DNA from: Pseudomonadota bacterium
GTDB taxonomy: Bacteria > Pseudomonadota > Gammaproteobacteria > Steroidobacterales > Woeseiaceae
Direction of reading: 5' to 3'
Assembly: GCA_027621915.1 (NCBI GenBank)
Contig: JAQCAD010000006.1
Span: 1 to 64,000, forward strand
DNA: 64,000 bases
Part shown: positions 29,254-41,217 of the stretch, piece after piece
Position numbering within the stretch: position 1 is the stretch's first letter
Layout: each line of letters opens with the position of its first letter
The notes under the pieces: generated by a model
Seen by the model: only the letters and a program-made list of their open reading frames with translations
Database searches by the model: none
What the model was told of the DNA's origin: nothing
Position numbers and translations under genes: made by a program

Positions 29254-30558
29254 ATGAGCAAGCATTTCGCACTGGTAATTGACGACGAACCGGATATTCG
29301 AGAGCTCCTGGCATTGACGCTGGGTCGAATGAATATCGAGACAGTCGTCGCTCCTGATGTTGGTATCGGCAAAGAATGTCTCAGGAAGCAGCGCTTTGAT
29401 CTGTGCCTGACTGACATGCGCTTGCCCGATGGCGACGGTCTGGAACTCGTCGACTGGATGCAGAGGAATGCCGCAGGTGTTCCGGTCGCGGTCATCACCG
29501 CGCACGGTAATGTGGAAACAGCGGTTCAGGCCCTGAAACTCGGCGCATTCGACTTCATTACCAAGCCACTTGATTTGCAGAATTTACGCAACATCGTGGC
29601 GAACGCATTAAAGGTCAGCGGGCAGAAAGCAGACGGGCCGTCACGCCTGCTCGGTGACTCGCCTGCTATGCAGGAGCTTCGAGAACTTATCGATCGAGTG
29701 GCAAGAAGTCAGGCGCCTATCCATATCTCCGGCGAATCCGGTACTGGCAAAGAACTGGTTGCCAGACTAATCCATGACAGCGGCCCTCGGTCGGACGGAC
29801 CGTTCGCCCCGGTCAACTGTGGCGCAATTCCGGCAGAATTAATGGAAAGTGAATTTTTTGGTCACCGCAAGGGCGCCTTCACCGGGGCGGTTCACGACAA
29901 AGTTGGGCTGGTGCAGTCGGCCAATACCGGAACGCTCTTTTTGGACGAAATTGCCGATCTGCCGCTTTCCATGCAGGTCAAGCTCCTTCGGGTGATTCAG
30001 GAGCAAACTGTTCGCCCGGTCGGCGCGTCAAGGGAGGAGTCCGTCGACGTCCGAATATTGTCCGCCACGCACAGAGACCTTTCGCAAATGGTCAAGAATG
30101 GAGAATTTCGAGAAGATCTTTTTTACCGGATCAATGTCATCGAGTTGAACGTGCCCGCATTGCGTGATCGGGGCCAGGACATACTGATGCTTGCCTCGCA
30201 CATTCTGAAGCGTCTTGGTTCGTCAATAAATTCCCTTGATGACAGCGCGAAGAAAGGCCTTGGAAATTATTCGTTTCCCGGCAATGTGCGAGAGCTTGAA
30301 AATATACTGGAAAGGGCGGTGACGCTTTGCGCCGGTAGCCAGATTTCTGCCGCGGATCTCGCGATTCGCACGGGCGTCACGAACACATTGCCAGTCGGCA
30401 GCGGCGCCGATCTGGGTGATCAAATCGAGGACGTTCAGCGTCAGGCAATCGTCGAGGCTCTCGAAAAAACCCGCTTCAACAAGACTGCAGCAGCCAAACT
30501 TCTCGGCCTGACATTCCGGCAGCTACGCTACAGGATCAAGAAGCTGGGCATCGAATAA
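29254..30558 (+). CDS. pilR: Sigma-54-dependent response regulator PilR
   Basis: 434 residues. A receiver domain (DDEP acidic pocket, phosphorylated Asp in CLTDMRLPDGDG) leads to an AAA+ domain with Walker A GESGTGKE and the sigma-54 contact loop GAFTGA. A Fis-type helix-turn-helix closes the protein (FNKTAAAKLLGLTFRQLRYR). It activates pilin transcription from sigma-54 promoters, and such a promoter is found about 155 bases downstream in front of pilA. Confidence 0.96.
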   Translation: MSKHFALVIDDEPDIRELLALTLGRMNIETVVAPDVGIGKECLRKQRFDLCLTDMRLPDGDGLELVDWMQRNAAGVPVAVITAHGNVETAVQALKLGAFDFITKPLDLQNLRNIVANALKVSGQKADGPSRLLGDSPAMQELRELIDRVARSQAPIHISGESGTGKELVARLIHDSGPRSDGPFAPVNCGAIPAELMESEFFGHRKGAFTGAVHDKVGLVQSANTGTLFLDEIADLPLSMQVKLLRVIQEQTVRPVGASREESVDVRILSATHRDLSQMVKNGEFREDLFYRINVIELNVPALRDRGQDILMLASHILKRLGSSINSLDDSAKKGLGNYSFPGNVRELENILERAVTLCAGSQISAADLAIRTGVTNTLPVGSGADLGDQIEDVQRQAIVEALEKTRFNKTAAAKLLGLTFRQLRYRIKKLGIE

Positions 30559-30580
30559 CGATTCTGCCCGGTACGCAAAG

Positions 30581-30597
30581 GTGACAATTTTTGTCAC
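30581..30597 (+). promoter_or_regulatory. Perfect palindrome, candidate PilR operator
   Basis: GTGACAA-TTT-TTGTCAC is a perfect 7-bp inverted repeat, 118 bases upstream of the sigma-54 promoter of pilA. That is a usual distance for an enhancer-binding protein site, and TGTC half-sites are reported for PilR. The T-rich centre and following T-run also allow a weak pilR terminator. Confidence 0.55.
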
Positions 30598-30714
30598 TTT
30601 TGGACATTCAATGGCAAATACTGTCTCTAAATTCGCCGGTCCAGCGTGCCTGCAATTTTCTTGAATTCTATTAATTACTTAATAGTCAATTACTTACATA
30701 TTTCAGGCCCAGGT

Positions 30715-30730
30715 TGGCACGAGGATTGCT
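30715..30730 (+). promoter_or_regulatory. Sigma-54 promoter of pilA
   Basis: TGGCAC-GAGGA-TTGCT matches the sigma-54 consensus TGGCAC-N5-TTGCA/T with correct GG and GC spacing. Transcription would begin near 30740, leaving a leader of about 65 bases before the pilA ATG. pilS-pilR directly upstream encode the matching activator system. Confidence 0.88.
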
Positions 30731-30804
30731 TTATAGAGCATACAGGCGGAAGCGCCGTATTCGTTTTGACTAACACGCTCAGATATTCCATGGAGACAAA
30801 TGAG

Positions 30805-31251
30805 ATGAAGAAACAACAGGGTTTTACATTGATCGAACTTATGATCGTAGTTGCCATTATCGGCATTCTGGCTGCGATCGCTATCCCGGCTTATCAGGAC
30901 TACACCATTCGTGCACAGGTTTCTGAAGGTCTGAACCTGACCGGTGGCGCTAAAGCCGCTACGACCGAGTTCTACCAAGACCAGGGCGTTTTCCCGGCTA
31001 ACAACACGCAGGCCGGTCTCGCTGCAAACGTCAATATCAACGGCAAATACGTGTCTCAAGTGAACGTTGCAGGCAACACGATTACTGTTACTTACTCGAG
31101 CACAGCTCCTCGCTCGGCTAACAACAACATCAACGCTGCTACGCTGACAATGGTTGCAAACGACGCTGGTGGTAGCGTTACCTGGACTTGTGCCGGTGGT
31201 AACATCCTTAGCGCAAACGCCAAGTGGCTGCCAGCTGCTTGCCGTCCGTAA
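30805..31251 (+). CDS. pilA: Type IV major pilin PilA
   Basis: 148 residues from the ATG at 30805, with GGAGA eight bases upstream. The leader MKKQQG precedes the prepilin peptidase site, and mature pilin starts [20 protein letters not shown] with Glu at +5. This hydrophobic helix anchors and packs the fibre. The globular domain ends with a Cys pair (TWTC ... PAACRP) that closes the D-loop disulphide. It is rich in Asn, Ala and Thr. A sigma-54 promoter upstream and a strong terminator downstream make it a single-gene unit. Confidence 0.95.
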   Translation: MKKQQGFTLIELMIVVAIIGILAAIAIPAYQDYTIRAQVSEGLNLTGGAKAATTEFYQDQGVFPANNTQAGLAANVNINGKYVSQVNVAGNTITVTYSSTAPRSANNNINAATLTMVANDAGGSVTWTCAGGNILSANAKWLPAACRP

Positions 31252-31300
31252 TAGTTTTTTAAAAGATCTAGTGAACGATATCTTTTAATACGGAATAAGA

Positions 31301-31328
31301 AGCCCCGGTTAATCCGGGGCTTTTTTTT
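31301..31328 (+). terminator. Rho-independent terminator of pilA
   Basis: AGCCCCGG-TTAAT-CCGGGGCT followed by a run of eight Ts, about 50 bases after the pilA stop. A second AT-rich inverted repeat (AAAAGAT ... ATCTTTT, 31261-31286) lies just before it. Confidence 0.93.
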
Positions 31329-31340
31329 GCCCGCGTGGAC

Positions 31341-31360
31341 AGTGTGAATCCCGTCACACT
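31341..31360 (+). promoter_or_regulatory. CRP/Vfr-type binding site
   Basis: AGTGTGA-ATCCCG-TCACACT is a perfect palindrome containing the CRP core TGTGA-N6-TCACA exactly. It lies 105 bases upstream of the second pilin-like gene and just after the pilA terminator. In pseudomonads the CRP homologue Vfr controls twitching and pilus genes. Confidence 0.7.
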
Positions 31361-31464
31361 TTCTGCGCTGACCTGATAGCATGAAAACGCACGCTAATCC
31401 GGGTAGGCTCTGCGTTAATGTCGGCATGATCTCTGGCCGGATGTTTAATAGACGGAACATATCC

Positions 31465-31950
31465 ATGCCACAACGCTGTCGGGGATTTACCCTCATTGAG
31501 CTGATGATCGTTATCGCGATCATTGGCGTTCTTGCGTCACTCGCCGTGTCGGCATACCAGACCTATACCGTGCGTGCACAAATTGCTGAGGGATTAAGCT
31601 TTGCCGCCGGGGCCAAAGTCCCGGTCGTCGACGCCTACACCAACGGCGGTATTGCGCCGGTGAATCGCCAGGCAGCGGGAATGACGCCGATGGCTACTGA
31701 CACGAGAGGCAGCTATGTCACCTCCGTCGAAATCGTCAACGGCCGCGTCGATATCACTTTTGGCGGCCCGCTCGCCCATCAGGACATCATTGGCACGGTG
31801 CTGTCATTGACGCCCTATGAGACGACCGGAAACACCGTAAGCTGGCGCTGCGGGTACGGAGCCGCCCCACAGGGCGCGTTGCTGAACGGTGGTTCCGGAC
31901 ACGTCGCACCAACCGTCGATCCGCGTTACCTTCCCTCCAATTGCCGCTAG
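31465..31950 (+). CDS. Second type IV pilin-like protein
   Basis: 161 residues from the ATG at 31465; ATG 31441 is in frame and would lengthen the leader. Leader MPQRCRG is followed by [20 protein letters not shown], so cleavage by PilD and fibre incorporation are expected, with Glu at +5. The globular domain differs from PilA, is longer and Gly-rich, and ends with a Cys pair (WRCGYG ... LPSNCR). It could be an alternative major pilin or a minor pilin. It has its own upstream region with a CRP-like site rather than an obvious sigma-54 promoter. Confidence 0.88.
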   Translation: MPQRCRGFTLIELMIVIAIIGVLASLAVSAYQTYTVRAQIAEGLSFAAGAKVPVVDAYTNGGIAPVNRQAAGMTPMATDTRGSYVTSVEIVNGRVDITFGGPLAHQDIIGTVLSLTPYETTGNTVSWRCGYGAAPQGALLNGGSGHVAPTVDPRYLPSNCR

Positions 31951-32161
31951 GCTGCATGACGAACCAGTCCGCCGAAGTTCCGCCGAAAACCTGTTGCAAC
32001 TGCCCAATGTTTGTACAAATGGCCCTAATTTGATTGTTTGACTTAATGAAATTCTGCAACTGTGAACAGCAGCACAAAATGCAGTTGATCCGGTCACTTA
32101 GATCAGTGAGACTGTGAAACTCACGCATCGGGCTGATGCAACCTAAGGATATTCTGCGTCT

Positions 32162-33880
32162 ATGGCAGTGACGGCCTCACAATCTCCGCTTGCGGGCTTA
32201 TCAAGGCGCCTGGTTCAGGATGGTATTGTCTCGGAAGAGGTGGTGCTGCAGGCGGCCGAAGCTGCACGCAAATCCAAGCTAACGCTCGTCGCCTACCTGG
32301 TGGCGAACGAGATGGCCGATTCACGTGCGGTAGCAGTTGCCGCGTCTCACGAGTTCGGCGTTCCGCTCCTGGATCTGGACGCGATCGATATCGATCTTGA
32401 AACACTTCGGGCGGTCGATCAGAAGCTCCTCAACAAGCATCGCGTGTTGCCATTGGTCAAGCGCGGCCAACGGCTATTCCTCGGCATATCAGACCCGACC
32501 AATCTTCAAGCCATTGATGATGTCAAGTTTCAGACCAGCCTGCGAATTGATCCTGTCGTTGTCGAAGAGGCGAAACTGCAGGAACGGATTACCAGGGCGC
32601 TTGAAGCTGTTGACACGACGATGTCGTCGCTTGATGACGATGACTTTGACCTCGAAAACCTCGATATCAACGGTGATGAACGGGAAGACGATGGCGTCAC
32701 GAAGGACGACATCGAAGATGCTCCGGTTGTGCGCTTCGTTAATAAAGTACTGCTCGATGCCATCAAGCGAGGGGCGTCAGACGTTCACTTCGAGCCCTAT
32801 GAGAAAATTTTCCGCGTCAGAACCCGTCTCGACGGCGTGTTGTCCGAGGTAGCGCAACCGCCGGTCGCCCTGGCAAACAAGGTTTGTGCGCGGCTTAAGG
32901 TCATGTCCCGGATGGACATCGCGGAACGGCGAGTCCCACAGGATGGCCGCATCAAAATGCGACTGTCGAAGAATCGGGCAATTGATTTTCGAGTTAATAC
33001 CTGCCCCACACTCTTTGGTGAAAAAATTGTACTGCGTATCCTGGATCCGTCGAGCGCCAAGCTCGGTATCGATGCACTTGGGTACGATGACTTCCAAAAG
33101 AAAATGTACCAAAAACATCTGGACAAACCTTATGGCATGATCCTGGTGACCGGGCCTACGGGTTCAGGTAAGACAGTTTCACTTTATACCGGACTTAATA
33201 TTCTCAACACGGAATACCGTAATATCTCGACAGCCGAAGATCCGGCGGAAATTAACCTGCCTGGAATCAACCAGGTCAACGTCAATCCAAAGGTAGGCCT
33301 GACGTTCGCGTCCGCTTTGAAAGCCTTCCTTCGCCAGGATCCGGACGTCATCATGGTCGGTGAGATTCGTGATCTGGAAACTGCCGAGATAGCGATAAAA
33401 GCTGCTCAAACGGGCCATCTTGTCCTATCGACGCTGCACACCAACGACGCACCGCGCACGCTAACGCGCCTGGTGGACATGGGTGTCAAACCCTATGCCA
33501 TCGCGACATCAGTCAGTTTGATTATTGCCCAGCGGTTGGCGCGAAAACTTTGCGACAACTGCAAAGAACTGCAGGACATTCCTCGAGAGGCGCTTGAGAA
33601 AGAAGGGTTCAGCGCAAGTGACATTGACAATGGAGTCACTATATTCCGAGCGGTCGGCTGCAAAATGTGTAACGACGGATATAAAGGTCGCGTTGGCATA
33701 TTCCAGGTAATGGAAGTTTCCGAAACGATGGGAAGAATAATAATGGAAGGCGGCAATGCTATGCAGATCGCCGACCAGGCAGCGAACGAGGGGGTTCACG
33801 ATTTACGTCGTGCTGGTTTGAACAAAGTTAAAGACGGGCTAACCAGCCTTGTGGAAATTAACCGGGTAACAATTGAGTAA
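32162..33880 (+). CDS. pilB: Type IV pilus assembly ATPase PilB
   Basis: 572 residues. A cytoplasmic hexameric ATPase that powers pilus extension. The N-terminal MshEN-type domain (1-150) and acidic linker lead to the ATPase with Walker A GPTGSGKTVSLY, the Asp box (STAEDPAEINLPGINQ), Walker B (DPDVIMVGEIRD) and the His box (GHLVLSTLHTND). Four cysteines (CDNCKEL; CKMC) form the zinc site. It is the first gene of pilBCD. MshEN domains in some PilB-like ATPases bind c-di-GMP, which may matter given the riboswitch elsewhere in the window. Confidence 0.97.
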   Translation: MAVTASQSPLAGLSRRLVQDGIVSEEVVLQAAEAARKSKLTLVAYLVANEMADSRAVAVAASHEFGVPLLDLDAIDIDLETLRAVDQKLLNKHRVLPLVKRGQRLFLGISDPTNLQAIDDVKFQTSLRIDPVVVEEAKLQERITRALEAVDTTMSSLDDDDFDLENLDINGDEREDDGVTKDDIEDAPVVRFVNKVLLDAIKRGASDVHFEPYEKIFRVRTRLDGVLSEVAQPPVALANKVCARLKVMSRMDIAERRVPQDGRIKMRLSKNRAIDFRVNTCPTLFGEKIVLRILDPSSAKLGIDALGYDDFQKKMYQKHLDKPYGMILVTGPTGSGKTVSLYTGLNILNTEYRNISTAEDPAEINLPGINQVNVNPKVGLTFASALKAFLRQDPDVIMVGEIRDLETAEIAIKAAQTGHLVLSTLHTNDAPRTLTRLVDMGVKPYAIATSVSLIIAQRLARKLCDNCKELQDIPREALEKEGFSASDIDNGVTIFRAVGCKMCNDGYKGRVGIFQVMEVSETMGRIIMEGGNAMQIADQAANEGVHDLRRAGLNKVKDGLTSLVEINRVTIE

Positions 33881-33910
33881 ATTGCAACCCAGCTAACCAA
33901 GAGAACTGCA

Positions 33911-35131
33911 ATGGCAACAACAGCGACAATGGGTAATTCGCCTTTCGTTTGGGAAGGTACAGACCGCAAGGGCAACAAGATCAAGGGTAAGAGCATGGCG
34001 GCCAATGAGGCCGCCGTGCGAGCTGACCTGCGCCGCCAGGGCGTAGTGCCAAGTCGGATTAAAAAGCAAAGCGCAGGAATGTTCAGGGGCTCGGCAAAAA
34101 TTACCGCGGGAGACATAGCGATATTCAGTCGTCAGCTCTCTACAATGCTGGCCGCAGGTATTCCCCTGGTGCAGGCATTCGAAATTGTCGGCAGCGGCCA
34201 CGAGAATGCCTCTATGCAAAAACTGATAATGGCAGTCAAGTCAGATGTGGAAGGCGGTAGTTCGCTTGCTGAAGCATTGGCAAAGCACCCGATATATTTT
34301 GACGATTTGTTCGTAAACCTCGTTGAGGCTGGCGAACAGGCCGGTGCGCTTGAAACGCTGCTGGATAAAGTCGCCACCTATAAGGAAAAAACTGAGGCTA
34401 TTAAAAAGAAGGTCAAGAAGGCGCTGACATACCCGGCCGCCGTACTGGTCGTCGCTTTTGTCGTGACGATTATTTTGCTGGTATTTGTAATTCCGGCTTT
34501 CGAGGATTTGTTCCAGGGCTTTGGGGCCGACCTCCCCGCGTTCACTCGACTGGTTATCGACATATCTCTGTTTGTGCGTCAACAAGGCTGGATATTAGCG
34601 AGTTTCGTCGGCGGCGCAGCCTATGCGTTCTTCTACTTCAAGAAGCGTTCGCGACCAATGCGGCAATTTCTGGATCGCATGACCCTGAAAACCCCGATCA
34701 TCGGGCCAATCATGCAAAAAGCTGCGATTGCCCGGTACGCCCGTACCTTGTCAACGATGTTCTCTGCTGGCGTACCGCTGGTCGAGGCACTGGAATCGGT
34801 CGCCGGCGCGACGGGCAACATTGTCTATGAAGTCGGCGTCTTGCGAATGAGAGATGAGGTCGCTACGGGTCAGAGACTCCAACAAGCAATGGAGAATACC
34901 GACCTGTTCCCGAACATGGTAATTCAGATGATTGCTGTTGGTGAGGAGTCAGGCTCCCTCGATGAAATGTCGGCAAAAGTCGCAGACTTTTACGAAGAGG
35001 ACGTCGACAACGCGGTGGACAATCTCTCCAGTTTGCTTGAGCCGCTGATTATGTCGATCCTTGGCATTCTCGTCGGCGGCCTGGTCGTCGCCATGTACTT
35101 GCCTATTTTCAAAATGGGTTCCGTCATCTAA
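33911..35131 (+). CDS. pilC: Type IV pilus inner-membrane platform protein PilC
   Basis: 406 residues with two T2SSF domains (about 75-200 and 275-400) and membrane spans near 175-195, 220-240 and 380-400. It couples PilB to pilin polymerisation. Typical segments are FSRQLSTMLAAGIPLVQAFE and the matching YARTLSTMFSAGVPLVEALE, showing the internal duplication. It starts 30 bases after pilB. Confidence 0.97.
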   Translation: MATTATMGNSPFVWEGTDRKGNKIKGKSMAANEAAVRADLRRQGVVPSRIKKQSAGMFRGSAKITAGDIAIFSRQLSTMLAAGIPLVQAFEIVGSGHENASMQKLIMAVKSDVEGGSSLAEALAKHPIYFDDLFVNLVEAGEQAGALETLLDKVATYKEKTEAIKKKVKKALTYPAAVLVVAFVVTIILLVFVIPAFEDLFQGFGADLPAFTRLVIDISLFVRQQGWILASFVGGAAYAFFYFKKRSRPMRQFLDRMTLKTPIIGPIMQKAAIARYARTLSTMFSAGVPLVEALESVAGATGNIVYEVGVLRMRDEVATGQRLQQAMENTDLFPNMVIQMIAVGEESGSLDEMSAKVADFYEEDVDNAVDNLSSLLEPLIMSILGILVGGLVVAMYLPIFKMGSVI

Positions 35132-35215
35132 TTCCACTCTGGCCCCGACGGGCGCAAGAGCTGATAATGAAACGGCGTCGAAAGGCGCCGTTTCTGTATT
35201 CGGGAAGATAAAAAC

Positions 35216-36100
35216 ATGCAAGCGCTACTGACACAATCACCACTCATATTTATATCGGTCGCGTTCATTTTGGCCTTATTGATCGGCAGCTTCCTTAATG
35301 TCGTGATTCATCGACTGCCTATCATGATGGAACGAGAGTGGCGCACCCAATGTGACGAGATGTCGGCGGTACCCGCCGACAGTCTGCCTGTGGGCCGCTT
35401 CGACCTGATGGTGCCCGGGTCACGCTGCCCGTCCTGCGGCCACCAGATCACAGCGCTGCAGAATATACCGATATTGAGTTTCGTCCTGTTGGGTGGAAAA
35501 TGCGCCGGCTGCGATATGAAGATTTCGGTTCGCTACCCCGTAATCGAACTGGTGACAGCGGTGCTGTCGAGCATCGTTGCATGGCGATTCGGATTTGGCT
35601 GGGAAGCGGCGGCGGCCATCGTAATGACCTGGGCGCTGGTGGCAATCAGCGTAATCGATTTCGACCACCAGATAATTCCGGATTCACTGTCTCTGCCACT
35701 GGTTTGGGCCGGTCTGACACTGAGCTTGTTCCACCCGATGCAGGGTGCGCAAAACCTGTTTGTCGATCCTCAAACGGCCATTGTGGGCGCATTAGGCGGC
35801 TATTTAAGCCTGTGGAGCGTTTACCAGCTGTTCCGTTTGATCACCGGCAAGGAGGGCATGGGTTATGGCGACTTCAAGTTGCTGGCGGCGCTAGGCGCGT
35901 GGCTGGGCTGGAAGATGTTGCCTGTAATTATTTTGATGTCAGCTGTCGTTGGCGCGACCGTCGGAATCATGTTGATCGTTTCGAAGCGCCATGAACGAAG
36001 CGTACCAATTCCGTTTGGCCCGTATCTGGCAGCCGCCGGCTGGATCGCTATGCTCTGGGGTCCGGATATCGTCGACTGGTACCTCGATCTTATGAGCTGA
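35216..36100 (+). CDS. pilD: Prepilin leader peptidase/N-methyltransferase PilD
   Basis: 294 residues. An inner-membrane aspartyl protease that cuts pilin leaders and methylates the new N-terminus. The cytoplasmic loop has two C-x2-C pairs (CPSCGHQ, CAGCDMK), typical of bifunctional enzymes. The catalytic Asp residues are in VIDFDHQIIPD and GMGYGDFKLLAALGAW. About eight membrane spans are visible. Expected substrates here are PilA and the second pilin. Confidence 0.97.
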   Translation: MQALLTQSPLIFISVAFILALLIGSFLNVVIHRLPIMMEREWRTQCDEMSAVPADSLPVGRFDLMVPGSRCPSCGHQITALQNIPILSFVLLGGKCAGCDMKISVRYPVIELVTAVLSSIVAWRFGFGWEAAAAIVMTWALVAISVIDFDHQIIPDSLSLPLVWAGLTLSLFHPMQGAQNLFVDPQTAIVGALGGYLSLWSVYQLFRLITGKEGMGYGDFKLLAALGAWLGWKMLPVIILMSAVVGATVGIMLIVSKRHERSVPIPFGPYLAAAGWIAMLWGPDIVDWYLDLMS

Positions 36101-36112
36101 CAAGGCTGATCA

Positions 36113-36730
36113 ATGAGAGAAAACAATATTCTTCGAATTGGCCTGACAGGCGGTATCGCCAGCGGCAAATCCACTGTGGCAGATTTTTTTGCGGCATTGG
36201 GCGTGCCAATCATAGATACCGATGTTATCGCCCGCGAGATCGTTAAACCCGGTGAACCTGCGCTCGACGAGATCAGATTTGCATTTGGCGACGACATCAT
36301 CAACGCGGACGGATCTCTCGATCGAACACAATTGCGAAAAATTGTATTTGCTGACGATGCCCTGCGAGCGCGACTCGAGTCCATATTGCATCCTCGAATA
36401 AGAGACGTCGCATTACAGCAGGCCTCGCTGGCTTCAGAGCCATATGTAATCATCGTCGTTCCTCTCCTGTTTGAATCGCCAATGAAGGACGCCATGAACC
36501 GAATACTCGTGGTTGACTGCGACGAGGAAACGCAGCTACAACGTCTGACCACGCGAGACCAGGAAAGTGAGGAGCAGGCGCGTCGGATCATCGCCGCTCA
36601 GGCGTCCCGAGTTGAACGCCTGTCGATTGCTGACGACGTTATAACCAATGAGAACAATTTGGCCGACACACGAAGCGCCGTTCGTTCGCTGCACGAGTAC
36701 TATCTCAGCTTGGCCGCACAGATAACTTAA
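36113..36730 (+). CDS. coaE: Dephospho-CoA kinase
   Basis: 205 residues. It phosphorylates dephospho-CoA in the last step of CoA synthesis. The P-loop GLTGGIASGKSTVADFF, the DTDVIAREIV segment and the LLFES motif are intact. It starts 12 bases after pilD in the common pilD-coaE-zapD order. Confidence 0.96.
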   Translation: MRENNILRIGLTGGIASGKSTVADFFAALGVPIIDTDVIAREIVKPGEPALDEIRFAFGDDIINADGSLDRTQLRKIVFADDALRARLESILHPRIRDVALQQASLASEPYVIIVVPLLFESPMKDAMNRILVVDCDEETQLQRLTTRDQESEEQARRIIAAQASRVERLSIADDVITNENNLADTRSAVRSLHEYYLSLAAQIT

Positions 36731-36776
36731 GCCGCTTTCATTTGCCTGAAATGTATCGGTGGCGCAGAATACTGCC

Positions 36777-37580
36777 ATGATCGCCTCCGCTCACAGATCA
36801 ACTCCTCATGCGTCCCCGCAACGGGCGCCCGATTACGAACAACCCCTCAATGAGCGAATGCGAACGTTCATGCGCCTCGAATTTCTGTACCAGCAGTTGC
36901 TTTACAACTGCGACGTAGACTCTGACTGGGCGACCCGGGGCGCGATATCGAGCCTCCTGGAAATCATGGCCATACTTATGCGTGGCGATGTCCGCAGTGA
37001 AGTGCATAAAGAACTGGATCTTCAAATTGATACCTTGGCCAGGTACCAGAAACAGCCTGGAGTGGACGCCAACAGACTTGGCGCGCTGCTCGGAAACCTG
37101 ATGAGGAGTCGCGACGACGTCGATGCTGTCGGCACGCAGTACATGCAAACACTTAAGGATTGTGAATTCCTGAGTTCTATCAAACACAGAAGCTCGATTC
37201 CAGGAGGAACCTGCGAATTCGACTTACCCGAATACAGTCACTGGCTGCGACAACCTTTTGCCAGGCGTGCTGAAGATATGTCGAATTGGCTCGCGAAGAT
37301 CAGGCCCCTCTGCGACGCCGTCGCTGAGTCATTGTGGCTTATCAGAGAGAGCGCTCAACCGATCAACAAGATCGCGATAAGCGGCATGTACCAGCATCGA
37401 ATGCAGAAAGATGCGAGTTGTCGCATTCTGCGCGTCACGCTGCCGCAGTCAAGTCAGTTGTACCCGGAGATTAGTGGGAGTCAACACAGGTTCACTGTGC
37501 GATTCCTTGAATGGTCTACCATCGGCAGACGAGCGGTTCAAACGGGTCAAGACGTCGAATTCAAGATCAGCGTTTGCTGA
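36777..37580 (+). CDS. zapD: Cell division protein ZapD
   Basis: 267 residues from the ATG at 36777; a GTG at 36759 is in frame. ZapD cross-links FtsZ filaments at the division ring. An N-terminal alpha-helical domain (EQPLNERMRTFMRLEFLYQQL) and a C-terminal beta-rich half match the family. A yacG gene often follows zapD but is absent here; the convergent mutT ends one base away. Confidence 0.93.
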   Translation: MIASAHRSTPHASPQRAPDYEQPLNERMRTFMRLEFLYQQLLYNCDVDSDWATRGAISSLLEIMAILMRGDVRSEVHKELDLQIDTLARYQKQPGVDANRLGALLGNLMRSRDDVDAVGTQYMQTLKDCEFLSSIKHRSSIPGGTCEFDLPEYSHWLRQPFARRAEDMSNWLAKIRPLCDAVAESLWLIRESAQPINKIAISGMYQHRMQKDASCRILRVTLPQSSQLYPEISGSQHRFTVRFLEWSTIGRRAVQTGQDVEFKISVC

Positions 37581-37581
37581 T

Positions 37582-38018
37582 TCAAATGTCCACGGCAGCA
37601 GAACCGATCTGGGTACTGGCAAGCCGCTCCCACAATGCATTGAGGACAGGGGCATCGGCCGGCAGCAATATCTCCGCTACCAGCTCATCCTGATCAACCC
37701 AGCGCAATTGCTGGCCTTCGGAGCCTGCCGGCGTGCCGTGCCAGCAGGAGACCACGAAGAAGTCGATGGACACGCGAAAATTGAGGTAGTCGTGTTCGAT
37801 ATTCTGAAAATGTTCGAATTCGAGCTGACTGATACCGAGTTCTTCCTTGAGCTCGCGAGTAAGCGCCGCCCTGGCCGACTCCCCGTGCTCGATCTTGCCG
37901 CCTGGAAATTCCCACAGGTCTTGCATGGAATCTGCCTGGGCACGATCCGTGATCAGTACCTGGCGCTTCGCATTGTGCAGTATTCCTGCGACAACCCGCG
38001 TATGTTGCGGAATGTCGG

Positions 38019-38040
<22 letters not shown>
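37582..38040 (-). CDS. mutT: 8-oxo-dGTP diphosphatase MutT
   Basis: About 152 residues. It hydrolyses 8-oxo-dGTP to prevent A:T to C:G mutations. The Nudix box [24 protein letters not shown] is complete apart from normal variation, and WEFPGGK precedes it. The start is uncertain: GTG at 38040 overlaps the secA end by 22 bases and GTG at 38067 by 49. No ATG is available before the first beta-strand (RVVAGIL). The secA-mutT order is conserved. Confidence 0.9.
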
Positions 38041-40931
<2,891 letters not shown>

Positions 40932-41012
40932 AGAGGGCTCCTGGGATGGCCGGCGCTTGCACCAAGCCGGCGACGCACAAAAAACGGGTATTTTACTGAC
41001 TAATCAGGAATT

Positions 41013-41037
41013 TGCACGGTGCATCCGTGCATTTTTT
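41013..41037 (+). terminator. Hairpin plus T-run facing the plus strand, upstream of secA
   Basis: TGCACGG-TGCAT-CCGTGCA followed by six Ts forms an intrinsic terminator on the plus strand, although all neighbouring genes are on the minus strand. In the minus direction there is no T-run. It may block antisense transcription out of secA, or act as a leader structure for the secA mRNA. Confidence 0.4.
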
Positions 41038-41217
41038 AATCCCGGCAAGGAAGCGGATATAAGATCGGTTTCGGCGAAAACAATATTGCCTCCCCAGGTC
41101 CACCACGACCATCGAATTGCGGCCGAATTATGCGACCTCTGGTTCCTGTTGAAAAGCGACCTGTGGGCGCTCAATGAGCGCGGCTTGCGGGCGTTGTGCG
41201 GCCGGGTCAGGGTTCGC

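Noticed and set aside
32090-32125. TCACT-N6-AGTGA inverted repeat upstream of pilB as a second CRP site
   Set aside because: The half-sites are in the reverse orientation to the CRP consensus TGTGA-N6-TCACA, so I do not call it a binding site.
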